Shown here in pieces: positions 23,205-36,407 of a stretch of DNA of 64,000 nt. The notes beneath the pieces were generated by a model. The model had not been told where the DNA came from, ran no database searches, and worked only from the letters and a program-made list of their open reading frames with translations. Numbering within the stretch: position 1 is the stretch's first letter; each line of letters starts with the position of its first letter. The DNA comes from Lichtheimia corymbifera B2541 (Eukaryota > Mucoromycota > Mucoromycetes > Mucorales > Lichtheimiaceae), in contig JNEU01001006.1 of assembly GCA_000697475.1 (NCBI GenBank), forward strand, positions 186,001-250,000. Direction: 5' to 3'. A program made the position numbers and the translations under genes.

Positions 23205-24354
23205 TTACAAAATCATACACTTCTTTTGTCTCTTTGGAGGTGGGGCCGGGCAAAGGACAGCGCGGATTGCTTCGTCAAAGACATTCTTGAGACCCTTTTG
23301 TGTCAGGGCCGAGCATTCGAGATATTTGACAGCGCCAATCTCTTTTTGCATTTGCAGGCTTTGAGAGTAAGAAATAGGTGCCATGTGCTTTTGGCGGAGT
23401 TTTGCAATCGTTTCTGGATCTTCCCGAAGATCGAGTTTGGTGCCAACCAAGATCATAGGTGTATTGGGAGCATGATGACTGATTTCAGGATACCACTACA
23501 TAGACACAATACGTTGAGTCTTACTTGTATCCACGTTGATGCAATCCTTCCTTTACCTTGGTCTTGACATTTTCAAACGAAGGAGGGCTCACCAATGAAA
23601 AGCAAATCAAGAAAACATCGGTTTGAGGATAAGAGAGTGGACGCAATCGATCATAATCTTCTTGACCAGCTGTATCCCAAAGGCCAAGGTTGATTGGCTT
23701 TCCATCGACCATCACGTTGGCAGAGTAATTGTCAAACCTAGAATAATGAATGTGATCAGCTCATGGATCCATGTAATCAATCCGTATACAACACGTACAC
23801 AGTAGGGATATATTCACCGGGAAAGGCATTGGTAGTATAAGAGATCAACAGACATGTCTTGCCTACGGCACTATTATAATATATCAATGAGCACAACAAT
23901 GAATCATGCCCTCCCCCACATAATGACACTCTCCTCCTCCTCCTCGTGAAACAACCTTCACGCGCACTTGCTCCTCCTTTCATCCATCCCTTTCCTCCAG
24001 TCCCTTTTTGTTCCCAATCATGCTGACATGCTGCAGTAGTAGTAGACGGTGTATGTGTCGGATCATGTAAAATAGTGTGCCTGGGTCGAAAACGAGTTGC
24101 TGTATGTTGGCGAGCATAGACCAATCCACCTTGCGCTTCGAGATTGCAGCCGTGATGATGCGAGCCTTTTGTACGTTCGGTGTCCACTGCATTGTAGTTG
24201 CCAGAGCGATCGCATGTTGCATGACAGAATTCCCCATCTTGTTCCTTCCTCTCACTCTCACTCACCCACCCACACGCACACCCTTGACACCTTGAAAAGA
24301 CAACAAGAAATAAACTTACCCATCGCCAACAACAACACACTTGATAGCTTGCAT
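23205..24354 (-). CDS. RAC1: Rac-type Rho GTPase
   Basis: Exons 24354-24320, 23870-23799, 23737-23557 and 23495-23205 give 192 residues, exactly the Rac/Cdc42 length. Seen: P-loop GDGAVGKT (10-17), effector loop [31 protein letters not shown], and a C-terminal PPPKRQKK polybasic stretch with a CMIL prenylation box. [28 protein letters not shown] and the ISYSQ-LQM segment point to Rac rather than Cdc42 or Rho. It controls polarised growth, actin and NADPH oxidase at the plasma membrane. The last residue favours geranylgeranylation. Intron 1 is 449 bp, several times longer than its neighbours, and falls inside the P-loop (after GDG). Confidence 0.95.
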
Positions 24355-26940
24355 AGTATAACGGCTTGGAGATTTCTCGGGTTAAAGGCAGTAAATGAGT
24401 GAAAACGGTTGAAGGACGAGGTGGTGTGTCACGAAAGGAGCAATAAGGTGGAGGGCGAAAACTAAAGCGATTGATGTGAGGTAACCCCCCCTCTCTCTTG
24501 ACTTGTTTGGCTAGCGCGCACTTAAGGAAATTCACTTGAATCCCCGAGACCAGTGTCAACGATATCGAGTCTTATGAAGGCTCGTTGTCTTCATATAATC
24601 TCATATCCTTTGGAATTGATCCTGTCAATAATTCTCTTTTTTGTACTTGAATGATAAACTAGCACTCGTTTTCGAAGTATGCCGTATTTCACATGCACGC
24701 GTAAAACAGCCTTCGTTCTTATTGTGACTTCGCTGTTTCAAATAGGAAAGCACCCGTTCTGACGCATCTGTAGCATCAGTAACACCTTTTAAAAAGAGGA
24801 ACGCCTGTCATCATGTGTGGTTCCTGAATAATGCCAATCTCTTTTTCGTTGATCTCCCATGGTTCGACGTAGAGTGACATTTTTGCACAAAAAAGGGCTC
24901 CGTATCGGACAAGATGATATAAGCGCAATGTTGAGCCTTTCCTTTTTTTACAATTCGAGTTCTAAATGTATTACCATATGCAACGCACAGCCGTGGTTGC
25001 TTAATTACAAACCAAAGAATGTTCAGGGATTTGACAGCCAAACACATTCACCGATGTGTGGTCAACAAGAAAGAAGAAGATAGCAAGTTGCACTAGCACT
25101 AGCTGATGATGACAATAAAGCTTGCTCCTTGACTTCCCCTCTTTTTCTTATCCCTGATGTTTGATTGTCACCATGAATGAAAGAGAAAAAAGACGCACGT
25201 GTGATCTCATCATTGTTACAACTTTTCCAGCATTTCATTGCTGACTCCCGCCTTTAGCTAATACCACGCTTCTTTTACAACATACTCTGATCCCTGAATG
25301 CCAAGCTTAAGGGTGCAGTATTCACATTTGTCAAACATGTAGAACACCCTGCCAAGCATATACACGTTATCTATGAGACACCCTGCCAAGAACAAGCAGA
25401 AAATGGTCGCCCTGGGTGTCTTGGCATTATAACAATTACATCTGAAGCATGTTAAGAATATGGAAGTTTCCTTTGTATGCGGTGTTATCAATGCTTACAC
25501 AGAGATGAAGAATCTTATTACCTCCTGTGTACCGCGAGTATGGTGTGTATGTTTGGTATTGGATGCAGCTGCATGAATTGTGCATCATGCATGAGAGGAA
25601 AAGGAAGGCTGAGAAGAACCACAGGATCTGCGAGTAACAAATAAACACATCTATCGTCAACAAAACATTACATTGGCTCTCGCACTGACGATGGGAACAG
25701 TAATTGGCATTCACTCAACTTGTCAATGTTGTTGTTGGGTGCATATATGGAAACTACGTTTTGGCTGTCAATTCATTAATGGCAACATGGGCCAACAAAA
25801 GTGCGATCGACAATTTGTTTTTACGTAGTAGTGCAAGGAGTTGACCTTATTTTACGTCTGACTGCATGTGGATGCTCTATGTGTGTGAAGCGACAAGGGA
25901 GTGCCTGGGCGTCGTTGCCCCACTGAGAGATACCTAATAATGCTGTCAATTGCATCGACACAAAGCGGCAACCTGAAAGTGCATAACAAATGGCTACGTA
26001 CATGAGTAGCCATGATCACCACAAGTACACGTGAAAGCTATTATAACCATTAACATCTACTATTTGAACGCTCCCAGGCCTCTCAGGCTTTTGCGTTGAT
26101 GCAACTTTTTTTTCTGTTGTGGCAAATGCATGCAGCAGAAGCATCCCAAAAAGATCATCATCCTAATCATCGTTTCATCCCTATGGATCATGGTCTGGCC
26201 CGACCACATATACGTTGGTCACCTATATCATGATGATGAGTGACAACAACAGGTTGACTACAGGGCCATCATCATTACCATTATTATCAGGATCGCATAT
26301 TCCACTTACCCCCCCTCCTTTGCGCATTTGCCAAGAAGAAGATTACATATTCAGAATAACTATGGGGGTGGTTTTGGTTATCAGCAAAGTTTCCAAGGGG
26401 AGTGATATATGATCAACAAGGGGGGTAGATGATGAGAATGATGGATGATAACGATGAGCGAAAAAGGTGATTATCCAAGTGTGTAGCAACACCATGATGT
26501 CGTTGTACTTAATAGTCTACTATAAACCCTGGTAGGATCGACCTATATGTCATACCAGATTAGATTGGCGATATCAGCCTTGGATGGAGTAAGCATATAA
26601 TATGGCAATTGTTTCTTAATGAGCAAGAAGGTTGTCAGGAGAAGAAAACGCATGAGGAGAAAGATGGTATTGCCACGTTACAGGCGCATTCTCATCTCGG
26701 TTGAGGATTACCGCTGTTTCCCGCGGATCGTGTAGTTTTGTGTGTGTGCCCTTTTCTCCTTCTTGGTGCAGGTACAATCCCACACACCCACACATTATGC
26801 ATCCATTTATGCACAAATACTGCTTTGCTGCTCATCTTGTTGCACCCCTTTTTTTCGCCACTGCAATGTATCCGCTTTCTTTGCTCGCTCCCTAAATAAA
26901 TATGTGAGAGCCGGCAGGATCAGTAGCACCAACGCACAAA
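24355..26940. other. Gene-free 2.6 kb between RAC1 and isocitrate lyase
   Basis: The upstream regions of the two divergent genes. Only short frames (60-92 codons) exist, and none splices to a recognisable domain. Contains polypurine and poly-T stretches and no obvious repeat family member. Confidence 0.5.
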
Positions 26941-26948
26941 TATAAATA
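26941..26948 (+). promoter_or_regulatory. TATA box of isocitrate lyase
   Basis: TATAAATA 83 bp upstream of the start codon, followed by a long C/T-rich leader (about 26960-27015), as in highly expressed fungal genes. Confidence 0.55.
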
Positions 26949-27030
26949 TGGTCTTGATCCCCCACCCCTGCATCCTTAGTATCACTTTTTTTTGTCTCTT
27001 CCTTTCTTTCCCCAAAGTAATAAACCCATC

Positions 27031-28894
27031 ATGGCCTATCAAGATCAAGAAGAAATCGAATTCCGTCAAGAGGTATGTAAAGAGAAGAGATGAAGTAGTA
27101 GAGGCATGTCAAATAATTGACATCAATATTGGAAATAGGTTGAACGCGTCAAGCAATGGTGGGCTTCTCCCCGTTTCAGACTTGTCAAGCGTCCTTACAC
27201 TGCCGAGCAAATTGTATCCAAGCGTGGCACCATGCCCACTAACTACCGATCCAACGAGATGGCAAAGAAGCTATGGGGCATTCTCCAAAACAACAAGCGT
27301 ACCGGTCAAACTAGCCACACCTTTGGTGCTCTTGACCCTGTTCAGGTTACCCAAATGGCTCCTCACCTTGATACTGTGTAAGCTTATATGCACTTTTATT
27401 ATCAACAATGACTAACACACGTATGTCTGTAGGTACGTGAGTGGTTGGCAATGCTCTTCCACTGCTTCTACAAGCAATGAGCCAGGTCCTGATCTTGCTG
27501 ATTATCCCATGGATACTGTTCCCAACAAGGTTGAGCACTTGTTCTTTGCTCAGCTTTTCCATGATCGTAAGCAACGTGAAGCACGTCTTGCCATGACCCC
27601 TGAAGAACGTGCACGTACTCCAAAGATCGATTATTTGCGTCCTATGATTGCAGATGCTGATACTGGTCATGGAGGTATCACTGCTGTCATGAAATTGACC
27701 AAGATGTTTGTGGAGCGTGGTGCTGCTGGTATCCACAGTAAGTAGCAATGAGGAGAAAAGATGATGATGACGATACATGATCAGCTAAAAGCGATGCTAT
27801 TGTATAGTTGAGGATCAATCACCTAGCACCAAAAAGTGTGGCCACATGGCAGGCAAGGTGCTCGTACCCGTGAGTGAGCATATCAATCGACTTGTTGCCA
27901 TCCGTGTGCAATATGACATTATGGGTGTTGAAAATGTGGTTGTTGCTCGTACCGATGCCGAAGCTGCCACTTTGATCACCAGCAACGTGGATGGTCGTGA
28001 CCATGAATTCCTTGTGGGTGCTACCAACAAGAACTTGTTGCCATTGTCGCAAGTGATGATGGAAGCTGAACGTGCAGGCAAGCAAGGTGCTGCTTTGCAG
28101 GCTGTTGAGGATGAATGGACAAGCAAGGCTGGACTTAAGAGATACGGTACCGCCGTGGCTGAAGAGCTTCAACGTCAAGGCAAGGGTGCACAAGCTACTG
28201 AGTTCCTCAACAAGATCAAGTTCAAGAGCAACGCTGAAGCACGTGCTATTGCCAAGTCCTATGGCATTGACATCTTTTGGGATTGGGATATGCCTCGTGG
28301 TCGTGAAGGCTTTTACCGCTATGAAGGTGGTACTGATGCAGCCATCTCACGTTCCATCGCCTTTAGCGAATATGCTGATATGCTTTGGATGGAAACCAAA
28401 AAGCCTGTTCTCGCTCAAGCTGAAGAATTCTCCCGTGGTGTGCTCGCTGCCAACCCCAACACATTGCTTTGCTACAATTTGTCGCCTTCTTTCAACTGGG
28501 ATGCTGCTGGTATGACCGATCAAGATATGGCTACCTTTGTTGAAAAGTTGGGCCGTCTTGGATTTGTATGGCAATTCATTACTTTGGGTGGTTTGCATGC
28601 TAATGCACTTGCTTCTGGTAAGAATGGAAAAAGACAAAAGAGAGAAAAACAGCGTTTATTGATGGAGCATTGTATATCTATATAGGCATCTTTGCAAAGG
28701 CATACAAGGAGCATGGCATGTATGGTTATGTGGCCAATGTGCAACGTAAGGAACGTGAGAATAGCATTGATGTATTGCAGCATCAAAAGTGGTCCGGAGC
28801 CAACTACGTGGATGAATTGATGAAGACTGTCACCGGAGGAGTGGCTGCAACAGCTGCAATGGGCAAGGGTGTCACTGAGGATCAGTTCAAGTAA
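27031..28894 (+). CDS. ICL1: Isocitrate lyase
   Basis: Exons 27031-27072, 27139-27377, 27433-27737, 27808-28617 and 28686-28894 give 534 residues. It splits isocitrate into glyoxylate and succinate in the glyoxylate cycle, allowing growth on acetate, ethanol and fatty acids. Seen: [49 protein letters not shown], the catalytic KKCGH signature (204-208, Cys206), [13 protein letters not shown] and NLSPSFNWD. No C-terminal SKL-type peroxisomal signal (the end is DQFK). Introns are 55-70 bp. Neighbours are unrelated. Expression is probably carbon-source regulated, as in other fungi; this is inference. Confidence 0.97.
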
Positions 28895-29255
28895 ACGCAG
28901 CTATATCACCCCGTGTTGTAGTAATACCTCCACCCAATTATTATCATTCATTCCCGCATTCCACCTCTCATCCTCTCGCAAAAAATCCCTTGCTTGCTCT
29001 TGTGGGATTGTCTAAATCATTTGCTTTTAGAGCAGTAACCATGTGTACCACGTGATTAAAAACCTTTCTACAACTATATATGTGTGTGCATGTTTGAGTG
29101 ACTCCAGTGCAAGTGAGCGGGCTGTCACACAAGGAGGATGCATCATTTTACTCTGCTACTTTTTTTTTGAAACAAGCAACCGCCCTCTTTTTATTTGGTC
29201 TTTTTTTTCCTTTCTCTCGTTTTCTTCCATTGAATCCACCACTATTACATAGCTC
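28895..29255. other. Intergenic, pyrimidine-rich
   Basis: Holds the 3' region of isocitrate lyase and the promoter of the transporter gene. A C/T-rich run (TTTTTTTTCCTTTCTCTCGTTTTCTTCC) precedes the transporter ATG. No other feature. Confidence 0.5.
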
Positions 29256-31611
29256 ATGGAGCGCTCTTTGACTGTTGATTTGCCGGTGGAACAAGTAGCC
29301 AGGGTAGTCAAACGACATCTTGTCTTGCAACCTGCCAATGCAACGTCGTCGGGGTCCACCGTACAACATGGATCGGAACCGTCGCCGATCGCATCACAGA
29401 TCCCACGCCAACACCAACGTCGTAGCAACAGCCATAATCGAAAACGTAACAACTCAGAGAGTCGAGCTGGTCGACATGCTAAGCAACAGCAACGAAGAGA
29501 ACAAGATCATACGGCGTCACCTGCTCCAAGCAGTACAACTACGACCACTACAACAACAACATCCGATATGAATCAGATGCAGGGAGCAGCCATCACTTAC
29601 AGCAGTAGCAGCACTACACCCGTTTATAGCACACATCATTTATTACCAGGAGGTGCTATTGTGGATGAGATTTACAAGTGGACTGCACGTGTGGATAACG
29701 AGCAAAGATGGCGACGACAACGTGCTGAATCAATCTCACTTCCAGCAACTCGTCAACCAGTCGATGATCCTTTACTTCAATCCTTGAAACAACCTGGTGG
29801 ATTTAGACGACATCATGTTCTTACTCAAGCTGCACTGCAAGGCAAATCTCCCAACTTTGTCACTTCAAGCTTTGTCGACTTTTTATGCTTATATGGCCAT
29901 TTCGGTGGAGAAGATCTCAGTGATGATGATGATGATGGTGATGATTCTTCATTGTCTTCTTATACGTCATCCGATGGTGCTGCAACGGACAGTGCAGATA
30001 GCAATACAGGAGCTGCTGGTACTGGTGGTGGCAGTGTCATGGCTTACCGAGGCAATATGCTCAATCGTGCATCTTATCAGTCATGTGACCCTGGTGAATT
30101 ACCACTTCCGGCAACAGCTACTTCAAACAATCACCATCATTCAGCAGATGCATCCACGTCATCCTATACCCGATACCACCAACACCATTATCCTGTTCGA
30201 TCCACGCATGAGACAATGCCATTGTTACCATCCCACAACAAACCATCACGCTCAGTACAAGACAAGGCCACACCAGGCAAAGCCATGTTCCTTTTGCTCA
30301 AGTCTTTTGTAACAACTGGCATCATGTTTTTGCCTAGAGCGTAAGTTTGATTTACATGTTGATGGTAGTGACGAAGGAAGCTAATTAGATGGGTTGCTTG
30401 GTTACCAGATTTTACAATGGTGGATTGCTATTTTCCATTATCGGTGTCATAGCATGGGCTTTGATTTCTTTATGCTCGTTTCTACTATTGGTGCAAACAC
30501 GATTGGTGGTCCATGCAAGCTTTGCTGACATGGCTGGTGTGTTATATGGACGCAGTATGAAATTGGCAGTTTTATTCGCTATCACACTTTCACAAATCGG
30601 CTTTGTGTGCGCGTACATGGTGTTCGTTGCCGAAAACATCCAATCCCTGGTGTTGGCATTCTCCAAATGCCGTGTCTTGATCCCTATGCATCTACTTGTC
30701 CTTGCTCAGAGCTTTGTATTCATTCCTTTGGCCATGATTCGCAAGATACAACGACTATCAGTGTTTGCCCTTATTGCCGATGTGTTTATTGTGATTGGAT
30801 TGGGATATATGTTCTATTATGATATGCTCCAACTATCGGATGTGGGTGTCGCTCATGTTGACCTATGGAACCCCTCCTATTTCCCTCTGTTCATTGGAAC
30901 CGTTGCATTCACCTACGAAGGCATTGGACTTGGTAAGTTATTGTGATTGCATATACGTATGTATACCAACCCATTATGGATATAGTGATCCCGATTGCCG
31001 AGTCGATGAAAGAGCCATCCAAGTTTCCAAGTGTACTACGACGCGTGTTGGGTGTCATTACGGTGCTCTTTATCGCTTTGGGTGCCATTTCATATCTGAC
31101 ATTTGGTGAAGATGTACAAACCATTATTCTTTTGAATCTTCCAAGCAAGGATCCCATGGTGTCCTCTATTCAAACATTATATTCGCTCGCCATTTGCTTA
31201 TCGATCCCACTGCAGCTATTCCCAGCTATCCGCATTATGGAAAATGGCTTATTCACCACACGCTCTGGCAAGAACAATGCGGTCGTCAAGTGGCAAAAGA
31301 ATGTATTTCGAGTATTGGTGGTGTTTCTCTGTGCATGGATTGCCATTGTCGGATCCAAGGATAAGCTTGACAAGTTTGTGCCACTTATCGGTGCCCTATT
31401 TTGTATCCCATTATGTTTTGTCTTTCCACCCTTATTCCATCTCAAAGCCATGGAGGAGTTACCCACGTGGAGACGCGTCGCAGATGTAGCATTGATTTTA
31501 TTTGGTGCTATTGGATCTATATTTGTGGCTAGTGCTACGCTATACCAATGGAACTCGGGAGGTGATGATATTCTTGATCCGGTCAAGCAATGTATTGTCA
31601 ATAGGACTTGA
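29256..31611 (+). CDS. Vacuolar amino-acid transporter, AVT3/AVT4 type
   Basis: Exons 29256-30340, 30409-30932 and 30986-31611 give 744 residues. The first ~345 residues are hydrophilic and low-complexity (His, Ser, Thr, Gln, an Asp run near SDDDDDGDD), as in Avt3/4 proteins. The Aa_trans domain then starts TPGKAMFLLLKSFVTTGIMFLPRAFYNGG and contains about eleven membrane segments, including VAFTYEGIGLVIPIAESMK and LGAISYLTFG. Such proteins export neutral amino acids from the vacuole using the proton gradient. The acceptor for exon 2 was picked to give the family's PRAFYNGG junction. The gene is tail-to-tail with DAD2, with about 90 bp between stop codons. Confidence 0.88.
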
Positions 31612-31701
31612 AATGATTCTATATTTACACATGTTCACTCTTTATACCCTCTACTATATCACCATTAAAGAAAAAGTATATATGTACATAACATCTTGTG
31701 G

Positions 31702-32128
31702 TCACTGCTGTTTCTTGTCCTCTTCGCCGTCATGAATAGGTAACTTGACAATAGTTGGATGGCCTTTGTTGAGCGTGTCGTCGGTCAGCATCCCCATGGT
31801 GCGAAATACTGTATGCCAGTTGGTAAATGCCTTGTCCACCTCTATCCATCCATTCATTCAAGTCAATATGTATCCCATTGTTTCCCATATGTAGACATTT
31901 ACTTTTTGCGTCGTTTGATAGGCTTTTAAAGTGTTTTGATAAAGACTCCAGCTGTTTAGCCACTTGCTCGCTGTGATTGGCGATCTGCTCCAGTTGTCGT
32001 AATTCCATTTGTTTTTCGCTGACCTTGTCAACAATGTGCTGGGGTGCAGGTGTTGTGGACATTCTCGTAGTACCAGGATTAGTATTCACATTGGTGACGT
32101 GTTCGTGATGTGCTGAGCCTTGTGGCAT
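31702..32128 (-). CDS. DAD2: DASH/Dam1 complex subunit Dad2
   Basis: Exons 32128-31903 and 31841-31702 give 121 residues. It has an N-terminal coiled coil (VDKVSEKQMELRQLEQIANHSEQVAKQLESL), then, only after splicing, FTNWHTVFRTMGML and a GHPTIVKLPI tail. The W-x-x-VFR and VKLP pattern is the Dad2 signature as I know it. The DASH ring couples kinetochores to spindle microtubules and is fungal-specific. The unspliced frame would end in an unrelated 45-residue tail. The family is short, so the call rests mainly on these motifs. Confidence 0.72.
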
Positions 32129-32530
32129 GGTGAGGAGTGTGTATTATATGTGTGGAAGAAAGAACGGAATGTGCGTGTATGTACCTAATTTTGGCCTTAC
32201 TCCTTCCAATGCATCGACTCTGATTTCCGCTTGTCACACAACATCTGGCGGATGTAAATGAGAATTGCATTTGGATATATTGTATATTGTACAAGTTGAT
32301 ATGTATGAAGGAGGCGAAGCAGTAAAATGTATATGTATGTAAATGTGGTGTGTGTGTGTGCGTGTGCGTGTATGCTTTGCTTACATTGCTGGTATTTACA
32401 TCAAGAAAGGAGTAATGGAGAAGAAGAAGGAGGAGGAGTAGAACAATGTTATATCGAGGTATCATGGTTATGATGATGAAATGGTGGTGGGAAGGGTGGA
32501 TGGGATTTCTTTTAAATGGATAAAGAAAAG
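32129..32530. other. Intergenic with (TG)n microsatellite
   Basis: Promoter region of DAD2 and 3' end of the cyclin gene. Contains a GT/GCGT simple repeat at about 32347-32372 and a GAAGAAGAAGGAGGAGGAG stretch at about 32420-32438. No gene. Confidence 0.6.
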
Positions 32531-33483
32531 TTAGGATCGATTCTCTGTGACAAGGGAAGCAATGTTGGCTGCAGGATTATTATTATGATCTCTCATTTGG
32601 CGACGTTGACGCTTCGCCTCGGGTTGTTCTTCATGCAACGGTGGTGTAAGTGGCAACAAGACATGATGCTGCTGCTGCTGCTGGGTATGATTGCGATGGT
32701 ATCGGGTGGTTGAAGTTGTTGACGATGATGGCTGTGCATTGGTAGTAGCTTTACATGGTGTCATTTTCTCCCTGCAAGTACGTTGATGATCATCTTGATA
32801 GGATGGCGATCGTCGTTTTCTCAGTGATGGCGTGGTTATGTCAAGCGGAACAAGATTTGAAATGCTGTGTCGCAATAGCTGATCTCCGTATTCTTGGATA
32901 GCTTCAAGACGTACATGTAGATCGAAATCACACATAAATAAAAACTCCATCTCCAGCTTGTTAAGTTCTACGAGTGGAAGTCCTCCCACCTAGGTTCATT
33001 TCATGTGAGCTACATATAGCCTATCGCATAAATTGATATTAATGGTGTCTTACCTTGGCATAGCGTGCATTGGGATAAAACACATCAGATGTAAATTTGG
33101 ACGCTACTACAATACTACGAACAAATGGGTGAGTCATGGATCAGGGGATGGTATACATACACAAAACACAAAGCTACATACCTTGCAATGAGCAGGCGAT
33201 GGATGTTGAGTGAATTCAATACAAACTTGGGTTGCAGTTTTGATATTCTGTCGAAATAAACGAGAATGCAGAGCAATGCATCATTGTTATATGGGGTAAA
33301 CTTTTGTATGCGAGTGAGGTAAGCCTCGATTTTGATGTTGGGCACAGCCCGAGAATGAAAAACAGTGATGCTATTGCATGGGATGCGATCGTTGGTATGT
33401 ATGACTGACTCGAGCAAACTGGCAACCATTTTGATCAGGGCTGAGATGGGAAAGTCGACAATATCCAAGCAATGTTGACCCAT
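32531..33483 (-). CDS. Pho80/PCL-type cyclin
   Basis: Exons 33483-33182, 33114-33054 and 32989-32531 give 273 residues. The cyclin box is split by both introns: PYNNDALLCILVYFDRISKL, LNIHRLLIASIVVASKFTSDVFYPNARYAKVGGLPLVELNKLEMEFLFMCDFDLHV. That last stretch is diagnostic for Pho80-family cyclins that partner Pho85-type kinases in phosphate sensing, glycogen and polarity control. The C-terminal ~110 residues are low-complexity, with a run of five Gln before a His pair. The start is the Met before GQHCLDIVDFPI; the upstream in-frame extension is a translated T/C-rich promoter tract. No Pho85 kinase is in the window. Confidence 0.85.
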
Positions 33484-35034
33484 CAAGATGACATGAAAAA
33501 TAGATGCAACAAGCAATAAAGAGAGATAGCGAGCGAAAGAGAGAAAAGTAAAGCAAGAAAAAGAGAAAAGGAAGAAAAGAAGAACAGGAATGCAAATATT
33601 CAAAAGAGACGTTTTTGTAGCTGAGCTGTTTTTTTCAATACAAGTTACCCGACGGAAGACAGCCCGGAGAGCGGATGCATGATACCAGACATAGAGAAAC
33701 GTTTATTGAGGGGAGGAGGAGCTGCTTTGGTGGATGATCTCTTTCTGGATAAGAACAAAGGCTCTAGGGAAGTGAGCGCTTGCCCTAGAGCGCGTGCGTC
33801 ACTTGGGCTATTTGGTTGGTCGCTTCCAAACACAGCTAATGTCATGGAATCCACCAAAATGGAAGTCAGGTCGTTGTTCTTTTACAGCTATGAAACAAGG
33901 ACCCTGACTCTCAAAAGACACCATACGCATCGAATGTGGAGTTGCCTTGGGTACCACGTGCAGTGGGAAATGTCTCCAATTACTCTTTATGGCTGGTCCT
34001 GAATTCGCTTTTTCATTCGCCATCCCACATCATTACCAGCTTTAACGATATGCCAATGCATCACGCATTCATGACTCCTGTTCTCTCTCTCTCTCTCTCA
34101 TTATGCCGCAATCCTCCCGTATATTCCCCCCATCCTTCATTCTTTCTTCTCCCGTTAACCCCCATTTACCCCTTTTTTTGCACTCTTGTGAGATGATGAA
34201 GCCTTTACCTTGTAACCTATCGACAACACCACATGGTGAGACCCAATACAATGAATAAAGGGGCGTCGTATGTAAATAGACATCATCATCATTGCTATCA
34301 TCATCGTTATTATGCAGCAACAATAGCTGCGTGTTTCACATGAGCAGGGGAGGATTCTGCAGACACGCAACACTCACACAGACAAATTTGATTGTGATTT
34401 GGTGCCATCAAATACTACCCAACGCAAAGGGAGCGTGGACAAGGCGTGCCAATATGGAGCAATATGACAGGTGAACGTGCTCGTGGCCCATGTGCACCAG
34501 CCAGCCCTCCTTGTTCCCACACACTGCTATGATTCACAAACTTTACGAGGGACAACATGTGCTGTATAGCTAAAAAGATAAGAGGTCACTCTGCTTATGT
34601 AGTCATTTGTGTCATCATTCTTGAGTTTGAAAGGACTACCAACATATATATCAATGCATATGCAGTATGCTCATCGTGACATTTGCCCTGAACAAAGCAA
34701 TGCCGATCACGCGACAACAGGAAAGAGTGGAAGGGTTGACATGACAGGGGCCGAGGAGAACTCACTTGCATGGTTACACATTCAATTCATTCACACACCA
34801 GCCCAACTTGTAGATCTGTAAATGGATCATCACATTTGCCATGGTGTACAACATTGTATATGATTTCTCTTATGATAAACAACAACCATTACTAGTAGTA
34901 AGTGGGGGAATTTAATTTGCAGTACATTGTGGATAATGGGCAGCAGTTTATAGGGTGCTAATTATACTACACGAGATGCAACTGTTATTTTTCGCTTCAG
35001 CTGTGTCGCGCTATTCGGTGCTTGTGTCCTTTTA
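33484..35034. other. Gene-free region with (CT)n microsatellite
   Basis: Between the divergent cyclin and PTAR1-like genes. A GA-rich (minus: CT-rich) tract at about 33515-33600 is the cyclin promoter. A (CT)n run sits at about 34083-34100. Open frames up to 107 codons have no recognisable domain. Confidence 0.5.
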
Positions 35035-36242
35035 ATGCTTTACCAAAAACTCGCCACTGCGCTCAGTACCTATGCAATGTAGGATCTTAGTCTCCCGTTC
35101 ATCTTTTATCCTAACTCAACCATGAAAGCAATGAGATTGGCTTCGTCCATGCAACACCCAATGCCGATGAGCTACCAGACGACAGTCAAGAATACCTTCC
35201 TCTCGTAGTGGTCGATTCCAAGCTAGGCTTTCCTTTACCACACCTTCCCACTCTATTGCGTGAAGCAGATGATGCCTTGAGGCGAGCTACTACGTTCAGT
35301 GAAAAGGCGAGCACGAGCAAGATCATGGTGTTGCTGAAACCTGATCATTACACAGCTATGAACATGAGGTATAGGAAAGGAGGGTGGGTTTGGTGATGGG
35401 TGGATCGAAAGCATCAACGTGATATCAATGGATTATATATGATAGGAAACAGCTGGTGATGGAGAAGCAACTTGATGTCAAGGATGAGATAGAGCTTATT
35501 GATCTGATATTCACATTGCCGAGACACTCCAAGAGCTGTATTGCATGGCATCATCGGTAAGCAAGCAAGCGTTGCCAAGGAAACCTGTCAACTGAACTCC
35601 GCTGGTGATAGACGCTGGTTGTATGCACAATGGCCTGAGATGATGGATCTTGAAAAGGAATTAGCGTTATGTGAACGAACAGCAACGCTCCACCCTCGTA
35701 ATTATTACGCATGGACTTATCGTGGATGGCTACTCAACAAATTCATCACTACCTCCGGGGATCAGCATTCGGAATACTTGCGAACCCGATCATGGATTGA
35801 GCGTAATGTCAGCGATCATTCTGGTGTACATCACATGGCATGCGTGTTGCAAGTGATAGGAAAAGTCGACAAGGATACCCATATGGATTGGATTGATGAT
35901 CTCATTATTCGGTTTCCCGGACACGAAGCTTTATGGTGCCATCGTCGATTATGTGCTACATTCTTTGCTCTGGATGGCCATGGATTTGTGGACAAGGCAA
36001 TAGCAGCTGCTCAAGAAACATGTCGCAATGATCAAGATTTATTACATATGCAAACGGAACTTGCAATACGATATGGAATATGGCTTTGTCTTATGGTAAG
36101 GAATATTATGGTTTGGGGATGATACGAAATAATAACTTTTTCATTTTGGAAGGGTATCTCGCCAACGCGAAAAGAAGAATATTGTTCTCGTCTTCAGGAT
36201 ATAGCGTATGTGCGTGCAATTGGCAACAATAAAAAGTGTTGA
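35035..36242 (+). CDS. PTAR1: Protein prenyltransferase alpha-subunit repeat protein (PTAR1-like)
   Basis: Exons 35035-35078, 35129-35368, 35446-35556, 35612-36095 and 36153-36242 give 322 residues. The first exon codes for 14 residues and is needed to give the family's NEIGFVH start, after a GTAGGA donor. Prenyltransferase-alpha-type helical repeats are visible around IAWHHRRWLYAQWPEM, NYYAWTYRGWLL and HEALWCHRRL. In animals PTAR1 is the alpha subunit of the third geranylgeranyltransferase, which doubly prenylates the SNARE Ykt6. A fungal role in Golgi SNARE prenylation is inference. The stop is only about 165 bp from the SEC22 start. Confidence 0.72.
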
Positions 36243-36407
36243 ATGTATCTACGACGACATTTGAGGTGTGAATGGGTGGATGAACTGTGATAGAATGGAA
36301 TGCTGCTGCATGACAGTGATCACATGGCTAAACACAAGATTCCAAATTAGGACGAGCTGGGCCTTTCCACTGGAGACACGTTTCTTTATCACACACACAT
36401 ACTCGCC

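Noticed and set aside
23871..24319. Possible snoRNA or microRNA in RAC1 intron 1
   Set aside because: No C/D or H/ACA boxes and no convincing hairpin by eye.
23777..24559. 260-codon minus-strand frame
   Set aside because: Reads through RAC1 intron 1 and its leader; only the last part, after the intron, is Rac sequence.
29156..29452. Minus-strand frame overlapping the AVT start
   Set aside because: Antisense to the transporter N-terminus, no domain.
33484..33603. N-terminal 40-residue extension of the cyclin frame (hydrophobic, Phe/Ser-rich)
   Set aside because: Translation of a C/T-rich promoter tract; the Pho80-type start is the internal Met at 33483.
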